Assembly: GCA_029933535.1 (NCBI GenBank)
Contig: JAOZNZ010000095.1
Span: 1 to 9,389 of the forward strand
Direction of reading: 5' to 3'
Origin: a bacterium
GTDB lineage: Bacteria > Auribacterota > UBA3054 > B51-G9
Length of the DNA stretch: 9,389 nucleotides
Shown here piece after piece: positions 1-5,754 of the stretch (positions within the stretch are counted from its first letter, which is position 1; the number at the start of each line of letters is the position of its first letter). Position numbers and translations under genes: made by a program. A model generated the notes under the pieces. The model was not told the origin of the DNA, did not search any database, and was given only the letters and a program-made list of their open reading frames with translations.

Positions 1-551
1 AAATCAGCTTCGTTTTTTGTCAACGGGGAATCGGACCTTTGGTCTAAATTATTGTAAGTCAGATATAAAAAGAAATCATTTTTCGAGTTTTGGCTGATCC
101 ATTGAAGCGCGGATTTATTAATTGTTTCGGCATCTACTTCAACAGGTTCAATTTCAGAATGTGTGTCGTATACTTCCTGCCAGCCTGTATAAAACCATCG
201 GGCATTTTGTCTGCCGAAAGGCGAGATGGCGGCAGTTTGTATTCCGTTAGCCGCGAGATATTCAGCAAGCATAGGCCGCTGAGCGTTTAATCCATATAAA
301 CTGATCGGAGTATGCCCGCTGATAACATCTGATAAAAATCCATCAGTTACAATACCTGTTTCTATTCCTAACCTTCCGGAAAAAATTGACGCGCGTGCGC
401 CGGCATTAGTTACATCAGAAGAAAAAGCAGCGTTACAGATCAAACCTTCTGCAGCTAATTTATCAATTGTAGGGGATGTTGGTCTTTTATAACCGTAACA
501 GCCGAGGTGATCCGCTCTTAAACTACCGATATCAATAAAAAGAAATTTCAT
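1..551 (-). CDS. Sulfatase / alkaline-phosphatase-superfamily protein, N-terminal part (runs off left edge)
   Basis: Reading the minus strand from the ATG at 551-549 gives an open frame of 183 codons to the window edge with no stop, so the C-terminus is missing. The opening, MKFLFIDIGSLRADHLGCYG, followed by a RPTSPTIDKLAAEG stretch, is the classic start of the sulfatase fold (strand, metal-binding Asp7, then the LRxDHLGCYGY block). Residues 49-60 (NAGARASIFSGR) align with the CxPSRxxxxTGR sulfatase signature. Arg53 is kept, but the Cys/Ser that becomes formylglycine is Asn49, preceded by Thr48. The second metal Asp of the usual DxD is Gly9. Family membership is clear. Activity as a standard sulfatase is doubtful: it could be a pseudo-enzyme or use another nucleophile such as Thr48. 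No Shine-Dalgarno sequence precedes the ATG and no signal peptide is seen, so it is probably cytoplasmic. It is transcribed away from the rest of the window. Confidence 0.85.
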   Translation of the reverse strand, partial: MKFLFIDIGSLRADHLGCYGYKRPTSPTIDKLAAEGLICNAAFSSDVTNAGARASIFSGRLGIETGIVTDGFLSDVISGHTPISLYGLNAQRPMLAEYLAANGIQTAAISPFGRQNARWFYTGWQEVYDTHSEIEPVEVDAETINKSALQWISQNSKNDFFLYLTYNNLDQRSDSPLTKNEAD

Positions 552-557
552 AATAAT

Positions 558-586
558 AGTATAATCAAATATTAAAAATGTAACAA
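558..586 (-). promoter_or_regulatory. Candidate sigma70-type promoter of the sulfatase-family gene, possibly leaderless
   Basis: On the minus strand TTGTTA (586-581) and TATACT (563-558) are separated by exactly 17 bases. Only six bases lie between the -10 box and the ATG at 551, which would put the transcription start at or next to the start codon. No Shine-Dalgarno sequence is present, which agrees with a leaderless message. The region is AT-rich, so chance matches are possible. Confidence 0.4.
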
Positions 587-605
587 GTGGTATTTTTTTT
601 ACCAC
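587..605. repeat. Small hairpin around a T-run
   Basis: GTGGTA (587-592) and TACCAC (600-605) form a perfect 6-bp inverted repeat with seven T in the loop. The right arm is the beginning of the ACCACGAA repeat that follows. It is too weak to call a terminator. Confidence 0.35.
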
Positions 606-680
606 GAAAAGCACTAAAGACAAAAAAATACAATTTCTTTTACCACGAATGAACACAAATAAACACTAATGAATACAAAT
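601..680. repeat. Two degenerate ACCACGAA-type intergenic repeats
   Basis: Two blocks starting ACCACGAA (601 and 642) continue with A-rich CAC/ACAAA/ACACTAA words. From memory this ACCACGAAnnnCACnAA style of dispersed repeat occurs in many environmental bacterial genomes. No coding potential is seen. The blocks are degenerate, not exact copies. Confidence 0.5.
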
Positions 681-715
681 TTCATTTATTAATATAGTAT
701 TATATTTCGTTTTTG

Positions 716-785
716 TTATCCTGTAAATCATGTCTATTCTGTCTGATGTTTCTAACAACCCTCTTCTTAAATGGGGATTAGAGGG
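716..785. repeat. Degenerate dispersed repeat (TTATCCTGTAAATC type) plus short hairpin
   Basis: The stretch 716-745 reads as three drifting copies of a roughly 9-nt word (ATCCTGTAA, ATCATGTCT, ATTCTGTCT), a pattern known from intergenic DNA of many uncultured bacteria. Just after it, CCCTCT (759-764) and AGAGGG (780-785) form a 6-bp inverted repeat. A minus-strand frame across this block encodes only repeat-derived peptide and is not a gene. Between 786 and 993 I see nothing beyond AT-rich DNA. Confidence 0.45.
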
Positions 786-993
786 ATTTATTACAATATT
801 TTTCTTTTTTAACAACGAAATAAAGCTGTACTCACGTTCATGATGAATGTCAAAATAATTGCCCACTAATCACACAGAAGAATTATTAGATGATGAATTG
901 TTAATTAGAAAGTTATTTTCTTATGTCCCTTATGTGTTTAATATTTAATTTCTGTTCTTGATTTCATTGTGCCTGATTGTTATAATAAGCAAT

Positions 994-1025
994 AATAATG
1001 GAATAATTGAATAATGGAGTAATGG
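994..1025. repeat. 8-nt-period tandem array, family A
   Basis: Four units in strict 8-base register: AATAATGG, AATAATTG, AATAATGG, AGTAATGG, decaying into AGTAAATT. The last unit, AGTAATGG, is identical to the final unit of the array at 9133-9204. The array at 2401-2464 is a reverse-complement relative. Confidence 0.75.
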
Positions 1026-1103
1026 AGTAAATTCATTTTTTTAAAAATGAATTTTGTATTAATATGAAATTCAAATCTCTGATTTGAATTTACTCCCATT
1101 ACT
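1018..1103. repeat. Nested palindromic block with four alternating AAATTCA/TGAATTT motifs
   Basis: The outer arms 1018-1035 and 1085-1103 are complementary over 18 bp with a single bulged C. Inside are two strong hairpins. One pairs 1029-1040 with 1043-1054 (12 bp, 2-nt spacer). The other pairs 1067-1077 with 1081-1091 (11 bp, TCT loop). AAATTCA at 1029, TGAATTT at 1048, AAATTCA at 1067 and TGAATTT at 1085 alternate at 19, 19 and 18 bases, so an outer long stem and two inner hairpins compete. There is no T-tract, so it is not a classic terminator. Confidence 0.75.
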
Positions 1104-1186
1104 GACACCTGACACCCCGCCTGCGGCTGGGTAGGCCTGACACCAATTAACTAATAACTAATAACAATTAACGATTAACTAATAAC
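1103..1186. repeat. 7-nt-period tandem array ending 4 bases before the plsY start
   Basis: The block is 84 bases, or 12 steps of 7. It has two TGACACC units (1103-1116), a GC-rich 21-base insert (1117-1137, exactly three periods), a third TGACACC (1138-1144), then AATTAAC, TAATAAC, TAATAAC, AATTAAC, GATTAAC, TAATAAC (1145-1186). Four A then precede the ATG at 1191. The AATTAAC unit is the reverse complement of GTTAATT in the array at 9283-9389. It occupies the position where a ribosome-binding site would be, and no Shine-Dalgarno is present. Confidence 0.75.
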
Positions 1187-1190
1187 AAAA

Positions 1191-1811
1191 ATGCTAATAG
1201 TTATTTTATCATATTTTTTAGGAGCAATTCCGGCAGGTTATCTTATAAACAGATACTTTCCGGTAATTAATTTTATTACTTCGGAAAAATCATTTCTGCC
1301 GGATTCGGTTCGCCATGCTGTAAAACTTCATGGCGGCAAAGTTCTTTCGATTGCGGCGGATGTGTTAAAAGGTTGGATTACGGTCTGGATAGTTTCTAAA
1401 TTAGGAATGAAAATGTCTGGAGGACAGTTCGGGTTTTTGGTCTTTCCGTTTGTTTCTCCGGGATTAATTCACGTTGGAGCGTTAATCTTTGTTGTTCTGG
1501 GTCATGTGTTTTCAGTTTATATTTGCGGATGGGGCGGTAAAGGAGTTGCAACAGCATTTGGCGGATTTTTACTTTTAGTGCCCAAGGTTGCCATATGTGC
1601 AATGGTGATTTTCATAATAGCAACATATCTAAAAAAATCAATTCCGTTTGCTTCAATTGTTGCGAGTTGGGCGTTACCGTTGTTGATATGGTATTTTTAC
1701 AGAATGAATATTCCATACCAGATTGCCGCAGTTTTTCTGGCAGCATTATCTCTTATAACTCATTATAAATACTTGAGACCGGAAGCTTTTAAACCTGCTT
1801 CCGGCGATTAA
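1191..1811 (+). CDS. plsY: Divergent PlsY-type acyl-phosphate:glycerol-3-phosphate acyltransferase
   Basis: This 206-residue polytopic membrane protein has the length and hydrophobic profile of PlsY, which moves the acyl group of acyl-phosphate to glycerol-3-phosphate in the first membrane step of phospholipid synthesis. The opening GAIPAGYLI matches the family's GSIPxGYLI, DVLKG (about residues 58-62) matches its DxxKG, and GHVFSVYICGWGGKGVAT is the hallmark GHxFxxxxxxxGGKGVAT loop. It ends with a THYKYLRPE motif like the family's third motif. The first signature (SGNxGATNxxR), expected between residues 30 and 50, is absent and replaced by unrelated sequence. That motif is reported as essential in characterised PlsY, so this may be a variant or paralogue with altered activity. 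ybeY starts 9 bases after its stop, suggesting co-transcription. The 5' side is a 7-nt repeat array without a Shine-Dalgarno, so the start rests on the motif position. Confidence 0.8.
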   Translation: MLIVILSYFLGAIPAGYLINRYFPVINFITSEKSFLPDSVRHAVKLHGGKVLSIAADVLKGWITVWIVSKLGMKMSGGQFGFLVFPFVSPGLIHVGALIFVVLGHVFSVYICGWGGKGVATAFGGFLLLVPKVAICAMVIFIIATYLKKSIPFASIVASWALPLLIWYFYRMNIPYQIAAVFLAALSLITHYKYLRPEAFKPASGD

Positions 1812-1820
1812 ATTGAAGAA

Positions 1821-2270
1821 ATGACAGCTTATGACACAAAAAATATTTTTGTAATTAACCGGCAAAGACTTTTAAAATTAAACTCTGATAAAATAAAATT
1901 ACTTGCGCGATACGTTCTTGAAAACGAAAAGATCAGTAATGATGTTGGAATAAACTTAATGTTTGTCAGAAATAACATAATCAGAAAATATAATAAAAGC
2001 TTTTTGAATAAAGATAACCCGACTGATGTAATTAGTTTTGAAGGCAATATAAATGACGGGTCGGCCGGCGATATTATAATAAGCGTTGAAAAAGCGGCTG
2101 AATATGCCGCACAAAACAATATCAATGTAAATGAAGAAATTGCGCGTTACGTTATTCACGGCATCCTTCATTGTCTTGGTTATGAAGATATAATTGACAA
2201 GGAAAGACGTGCAATGTTTAAACGCCAGGAAGAATTACTAAGAAAATGGATAATCCGTGGTCCGAATTAA
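1821..2270 (+). CDS. ybeY: YbeY endoribonuclease (16S rRNA maturation / ribosome quality control)
   Basis: This 149-residue protein has the YbeY metal-site motif HGILHCLGYED at residues 113-123 and the upstream TDVISF block at 68-73. YbeY is a cytoplasmic single-strand RNase needed for 16S rRNA 3'-end maturation and ribosome quality control. The consensus HGxLHxxGYDH supplies three His to the metal; here the third is Asp123. The conserved Arg six residues before TDV is Leu62. From memory both changes occur in Bacteroidota-type YbeY, so the protein is probably functional and the changes are a lineage hint. The start is ATG at 1821, 9 bases after the plsY stop, with only a weak GAAG as ribosome-binding site. 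The DUF21/CBS gene downstream fits the common ybeY-corC neighbourhood, although a 195-base repeat region intervenes here. Confidence 0.93.
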   Translation: MTAYDTKNIFVINRQRLLKLNSDKIKLLARYVLENEKISNDVGINLMFVRNNIIRKYNKSFLNKDNPTDVISFEGNINDGSAGDIIISVEKAAEYAAQNNINVNEEIARYVIHGILHCLGYEDIIDKERRAMFKRQEELLRKWIIRGPN

Positions 2271-2271
2271 A

Positions 2272-2386
2272 TATTCAATAATCAACAAGGAATGAGCAAT
2301 CAAAAAGTAAATACAAAAAAAATCCAACACGCGCGGCGTGCTGTTCTTAACTTTGACATTGAAAATTTCTTGTTGAATATTGAGTG
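2272..2386. repeat. About 115-bp imperfect palindromic element between ybeY and the corC-like gene
   Basis: The left arm 2272-2311 and right arm 2347-2386 pair along almost their whole length. The core is TCAACAAG (2282-2289) with CTTGTTGA (2369-2376), flanked by more pairs with a few mismatches and small bulges. At the tip, AACACGCG (2326-2333) pairs with CGTGcTGTT (2337-2345) through one bulged C. A TTTAGTTTTTTT run follows at 2387-2398, so on the plus strand the unit resembles a long terminator. Its size and near-perfect arms also fit a MITE-like or REP-like palindromic repeat. No ORF is present. Confidence 0.7.
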
Positions 2387-2400
2387 TTTAGTTTTTTTAT

Positions 2401-2464
2401 CCAATAATCCATTAATCCAATAATCCAATAATCCGGTACTTCAGTGCTCCGGTACTCCATTTTT
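2401..2464. repeat. 8-nt-period tandem array ending one base before the corC-like start
   Basis: Eight units in exact 8-base register: CCAATAAT, CCATTAAT, CCAATAAT, CCAATAAT, CCGGTACT, TCAGTGCT, CCGGTACT, CCATTTTT. A single T then precedes the ATG at 2466. On the minus strand the units read AnTnnTGG-like words, as in the arrays at 994-1025 and 9133-9204. The array fills the expected ribosome-binding region and contains no Shine-Dalgarno. Confidence 0.8.
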
Positions 2465-2465
2465 T

Positions 2466-3749
2466 ATGAATGCTGAATTTTTAATCTTTTTAATAAAAAT
2501 TATGATATGGTTAGTTTTCATTTCCCTTTCCGCTTTTTTTGAAATGGCAGATTCGGCTTTGAGCGGACTCAAAGCTCGTGAAATTTTTGAGTCGGATCAG
2601 GGAAATCATAAAACTGTAAATTTGTGGCTTAAACGCGGCGCTGATATTCGTTTGGCTTTAGCTGTATGGAAAAGTATATTTCTTGCCTGTGCTATTGTCT
2701 TAACAGTATTTTTATGCTCTGATGCAAGCTATACTTTAACTCTTACATTAAGAACTGTAATTTTGTTTTTTACTGCTGCTCTTACGGCTTTAATTGGCAA
2801 TTTTCTTCCGCGATTGCTTTCTGTAGATGTATCTGATAAATCAATTTTCAGAGTTGTTAAAATTGCTAACTTTTGGACAGTCGGTACACATTATTTCAAT
2901 CTTTCTATTGCAAAAGTTGCGAATGTAATAGCGCTTATGATGGGTGTGAAAAACGGATTGACTATTTTTGAAAATGAAACAGATGATTCAGCACTTTCAG
3001 AAATGGCAGAGAAAGACGATCCGCTTGAGGAAGAAGAACACGAAATGATAAAATCTATTTTTGAATTTGGAGATACAGTCGTTCGTGAAGTTATGGTGCC
3101 AAGAACAGAAATGGAAGCCGTTTCTGCTGCATGCAGGCTTACGGATGCAATAGAAGCCGCTCTAGAGGCAGGTCACTCAAGATTACCTGTTTATGAAAAA
3201 AATGTTGATAGCATAATTGGGGTCTTTTATCTTAGAGATGCTTTGAAATATTGGAAAATTCGCGATGAGGACAAATTACCTGAATTAAGCAAAATAATAC
3301 GGAAACCGTTTTTTGTACCCGAAACTAAAAAAGTAAACGAATTGCTGAAAGAATTTAAAGCTGCTAAAATTCAGCTCGCGATTATTATTGATGAATATGG
3401 AGGCACGGCAGGATTAGCAACACTTGAAGATCTTGTTGAGGAAATTGTCGGCGAAATTCACGATGAATTTGATGCTGATGAAGAAGAACAATACGAACAG
3501 ATTGATGAGAACACATTTATAATTGATGCAGGAGTGCTTGTTGATGATGTCAATGACGATTTGGGAATTCATCTTCCTGAAGAAGAAGATTTTGATACAA
3601 TAGGCGGTTATGTAATGTATGAACTCGGCCATATGCCGAAAGAAGGTGAAACAATTTCCAACAAGGAATTTGTTATAAAAATTGTGAAAGTAACGGATCG
3701 GCGCGTTGAAAAAATCGAGCTGACTCGTTTAATAAGAATTGAGAAATAA
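2466..3749 (+). CDS. CorC/HlyC (CNNM-like) membrane protein: DUF21 + CBS pair + CorC_HlyC domain
   Basis: The 427 residues have the full three-part layout of this family. A DUF21/CNNM membrane domain (about 1-150, several hydrophobic segments) is followed by a CBS pair (about 205-325) and a C-terminal CorC_HlyC domain (about 338-425, with the DFDTIGGYVMYELGHMPKEGE motif). The CBS region carries the hallmark VREVMVPRTEM and IIDEYGGTAGLATLEDLVEEIVGEI-type blocks. Characterised relatives bind nucleotide at the CBS pair and take part in Mg2+/Co2+ efflux or tolerance. The DUF21 part deviates: SAFFSxxETAL is SAFFEMADSAL (residues 22-32) and GExxPK is GNFLPR (111-116). Ion transport is therefore plausible but the ion site may differ. 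Its TAA is followed immediately by the ATG of the DUF502 gene. No Shine-Dalgarno lies upstream; an 8-nt array abuts the start. Confidence 0.9.
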   Translation: MNAEFLIFLIKIMIWLVFISLSAFFEMADSALSGLKAREIFESDQGNHKTVNLWLKRGADIRLALAVWKSIFLACAIVLTVFLCSDASYTLTLTLRTVILFFTAALTALIGNFLPRLLSVDVSDKSIFRVVKIANFWTVGTHYFNLSIAKVANVIALMMGVKNGLTIFENETDDSALSEMAEKDDPLEEEEHEMIKSIFEFGDTVVREVMVPRTEMEAVSAACRLTDAIEAALEAGHSRLPVYEKNVDSIIGVFYLRDALKYWKIRDEDKLPELSKIIRKPFFVPETKKVNELLKEFKAAKIQLAIIIDEYGGTAGLATLEDLVEEIVGEIHDEFDADEEEQYEQIDENTFIIDAGVLVDDVNDDLGIHLPEEEDFDTIGGYVMYELGHMPKEGETISNKEFVIKIVKVTDRRVEKIELTRLIRIEK

Positions 3750-4430
3750 ATGAAACGTTTGAGAAGATATTTTATTGCTGGTATTGTTGTCGCATTGCCT
3801 GTTGTAGCAACATTATGGTTGATTACTTTTTTGTTTTCGAAATTACCTCTTCCACCTGAGGAAGTAATCAGCAGAATACTTAGTGGAAGTATGCCTATAT
3901 GGGTAGCGACACTTGTTTACAGAACATTTGTTATTATCAGTTTTTTTGTTATTATCACTTTACTTGGTGCTTTTACCACCAGAACTCTCGGAGCAAGAAT
4001 AACAGTTTTTTTTCAAAAACTTCTCGAGAGAATCCCTCTTTTTAATAGAATTTATAAAGTACTTCATCAAATCACTTCAGCTCTGTTTGGACCGGGAAAA
4101 AATGTGTTTAATAAGGTCGCTATAATTGAATATCCCAGAAAAGGAATTTACACATTAGTTTTTATTACAAATGAAGCAGAAGAACGTTTCGCAAATTATG
4201 TAAATACATTTTTTACTGACTCTGAAGATGAAAAAAAAGAAAAATTCTTGAATGTCTTCTTGCCTACAACTCCAAATCCTACTTCAGGTTTCTTTCTCGT
4301 TTTGCCGGCTGACGATGTTAAAATTCTCGATATTTCAGTTGAAGAAGCGTTGAAACTTATAATTTCCGGAGGCGCTGTTCGCCTTGATGAATCAACTTGG
4401 GAGATGAACAATGGACAAATCAAGAATTGA
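3750..4430 (+). CDS. DUF502-family inner-membrane protein
   Basis: This 226-residue protein belongs to the DUF502 family of unknown function. An N-terminal transmembrane helix (about residues 8-30) and a second (about 51-75) are followed by the family hallmark RIPLFNRIYKVLHQI (near 95-110). A soluble C-terminal domain contains IEYPRKGIYTLVFITNEA and LPTTPNPTSGFFLVLP, both typical DUF502 blocks (YPrxGxxxxxFvT and vPTTPNPTSGfl). The start codon sits directly after the upstream TAA with no gap, and its 3' end overlaps mgtE by 20 bases. Translational coupling of all three genes is therefore likely. No function is established for the family. The position between a CorC-like protein and the MgtE channel suggests a membrane role linked to divalent-cation handling, which is inference from context only. 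Confidence 0.9.
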   Translation: MKRLRRYFIAGIVVALPVVATLWLITFLFSKLPLPPEEVISRILSGSMPIWVATLVYRTFVIISFFVIITLLGAFTTRTLGARITVFFQKLLERIPLFNRIYKVLHQITSALFGPGKNVFNKVAIIEYPRKGIYTLVFITNEAEERFANYVNTFFTDSEDEKKEKFLNVFLPTTPNPTSGFFLVLPADDVKILDISVEEALKLIISGGAVRLDESTWEMNNGQIKN

Positions 4431-5751
4431 GTCTCTTGCCAGACAACACGATTACAGCCAAATTGCCGAAGAACTTACTTCGCTTCATCCGGCTGATATT
4501 GCCGAATTCCTTGAGCATCTCGATTCTAAAGATCAAGCCGCAATACTTAGAGAACTTGACGCGAGTGCCGGTGGAGATGCTTTAAGCGAACTTGACAGCG
4601 AAGATAGAGAGGAACTTCTTGAAGAAATCGACCCGGCTCAACTTACCAGACTTGTTAAAACTCTTCCCGCTGACGATGCCACAGATATTCTTTCCGAAGC
4701 GCCTGATGATAAAAAAGATAAAGTGCTTCACAACCTCTCTCCGGAAGATTCCGCTGAAATTAAAGAACTCCTTAAATATGAAGATGATTCCGCAAGCGGA
4801 ATTATGGACCCGGAACTACTCGCTGTCCAGGAAATATGGTCGGTCGGACAAACATTAGATGCATTAAAAGTTCTGGATACAGATGAACCTATTTACTATG
4901 TCTATGTTGTTGATTACCTCAACAGACTTGTTGGCTTTGTAAGTTTGCAAAACCTTATAAAAGAAGATGACTCCAGACCCGTCGGCTCAATTATGGATAG
5001 ACACGTTATTAGCGTGCAGCCCGATACTGATCAGGAAGAAGTTGCTCAACTCGTTCAAAAATATGACTTGATGGCAATTCCCGTTGTTGACAAAGATGGA
5101 AAATTGAAAGGCAGGATTACCGTTGACGATATTATCGATGTTATAGAACAGGAAACCACAGAAGATTTCTTTCGTCTCGCGGGTGTGCTGCGGTGGGGGG
5201 AAGATACCCGATCAATGTTCCGTACAGCTATGCAGCGCTTACCATGGCTGATTGTAGCTTTGATAGGCAGCCTTGTCGGTGCTGCATTTCAAAAATTTTA
5301 CAGCGTAAAACTCGGTGCGGATTACTTTACCGTTTTCGTTCCTTTTGTTGTCGTAATTGCTGCCATGGGTGGAAATATCGGAATTCAATCCTGCACAACT
5401 GTTGTTCGCGGACTCGCAACGGGTGATATTGATGATAATATTCTTGGAGTGGTTGTAAAACAAGTGTGGATCGCAACTATAGTGGGAATTGTTTGCGCTG
5501 TAATAGCGGCAATGGCAGCTTTATTTATCAGCAAAACAAATCCGATACTTGTGAGCTGTGTTGTTGGACTGTCATTGTTTTGCGCAACTTTAATTGCCGC
5601 TTCAGCCGGCGCTCTAGCACCGGCAATTTGTAAAAAAATAGGAATTGACCCCACCGCTGCATCCGGGCCTTTTGTAACAGTTTCTATTGATGTAATAGGA
5701 ATTGCAATTTACTTCACAATCGCTATTATATCGCTGAATTTTATCGGATGA
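4411..5751 (+). CDS. mgtE: MgtE Mg2+ channel/transporter
   Basis: The 446 residues show complete MgtE architecture. There is an acidic, helical MgtE_N domain with repeated LxxLxxxDxAxxL-type words (about 1-128), a CBS pair (about 130-250, beginning SGIMDPE and repeating as GSIMDRH) and a five-helix membrane domain from about 274. The membrane domain contains the hallmark GGNIGIQSCTTVVRGLATGD and DPTAASGPFVTVSIDVIG, including the Asp of the last helix that lines the Mg2+ pore in the solved structure. MgtE imports Mg2+ across the inner membrane and is gated by Mg2+ bound to the N and CBS domains, which would make it self-regulating. A GGGAG ribosome-binding site (4399-4403) lies 7 bases before the ATG, inside the DUF502 gene, supporting this start and the 20-base overlap. 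The stop is 3 bases from that of the convergent lipoprotein gene, and no terminator hairpin is evident between them. Confidence 0.95.
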   Translation: MDKSRIESLARQHDYSQIAEELTSLHPADIAEFLEHLDSKDQAAILRELDASAGGDALSELDSEDREELLEEIDPAQLTRLVKTLPADDATDILSEAPDDKKDKVLHNLSPEDSAEIKELLKYEDDSASGIMDPELLAVQEIWSVGQTLDALKVLDTDEPIYYVYVVDYLNRLVGFVSLQNLIKEDDSRPVGSIMDRHVISVQPDTDQEEVAQLVQKYDLMAIPVVDKDGKLKGRITVDDIIDVIEQETTEDFFRLAGVLRWGEDTRSMFRTAMQRLPWLIVALIGSLVGAAFQKFYSVKLGADYFTVFVPFVVVIAAMGGNIGIQSCTTVVRGLATGDIDDNILGVVVKQVWIATIVGIVCAVIAAMAALFISKTNPILVSCVVGLSLFCATLIAASAGALAPAICKKIGIDPTAASGPFVTVSIDVIGIAIYFTIAIISLNFIG

Positions 5752-5754
5752 ACT

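Noticed and set aside
90..290. Open frame of 66 codons on the plus strand
   Set aside because: It lies wholly opposite the well-conserved sulfatase frame on the minus strand and resembles no family.
666..866. Minus-strand 66-codon open frame in the long intergenic region
   Set aside because: It is made largely of degenerate dispersed-repeat sequence (TTATCCTGTAAATC type), has no ribosome-binding site and no recognisable domain.
552..1190. tRNA or structured RNA gene in the long gap
   Set aside because: No cloverleaf, TTCGA-type T-loop or known riboswitch core was found. The structure present is explained by repeats and palindromes.
4428..4430. Possible fusion or frameshift between the DUF502 gene and mgtE
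   Set aside because: Both proteins are full length with intact family termini, and mgtE has its own GGGAG site, so the 20-base overlap is ordinary gene packing.
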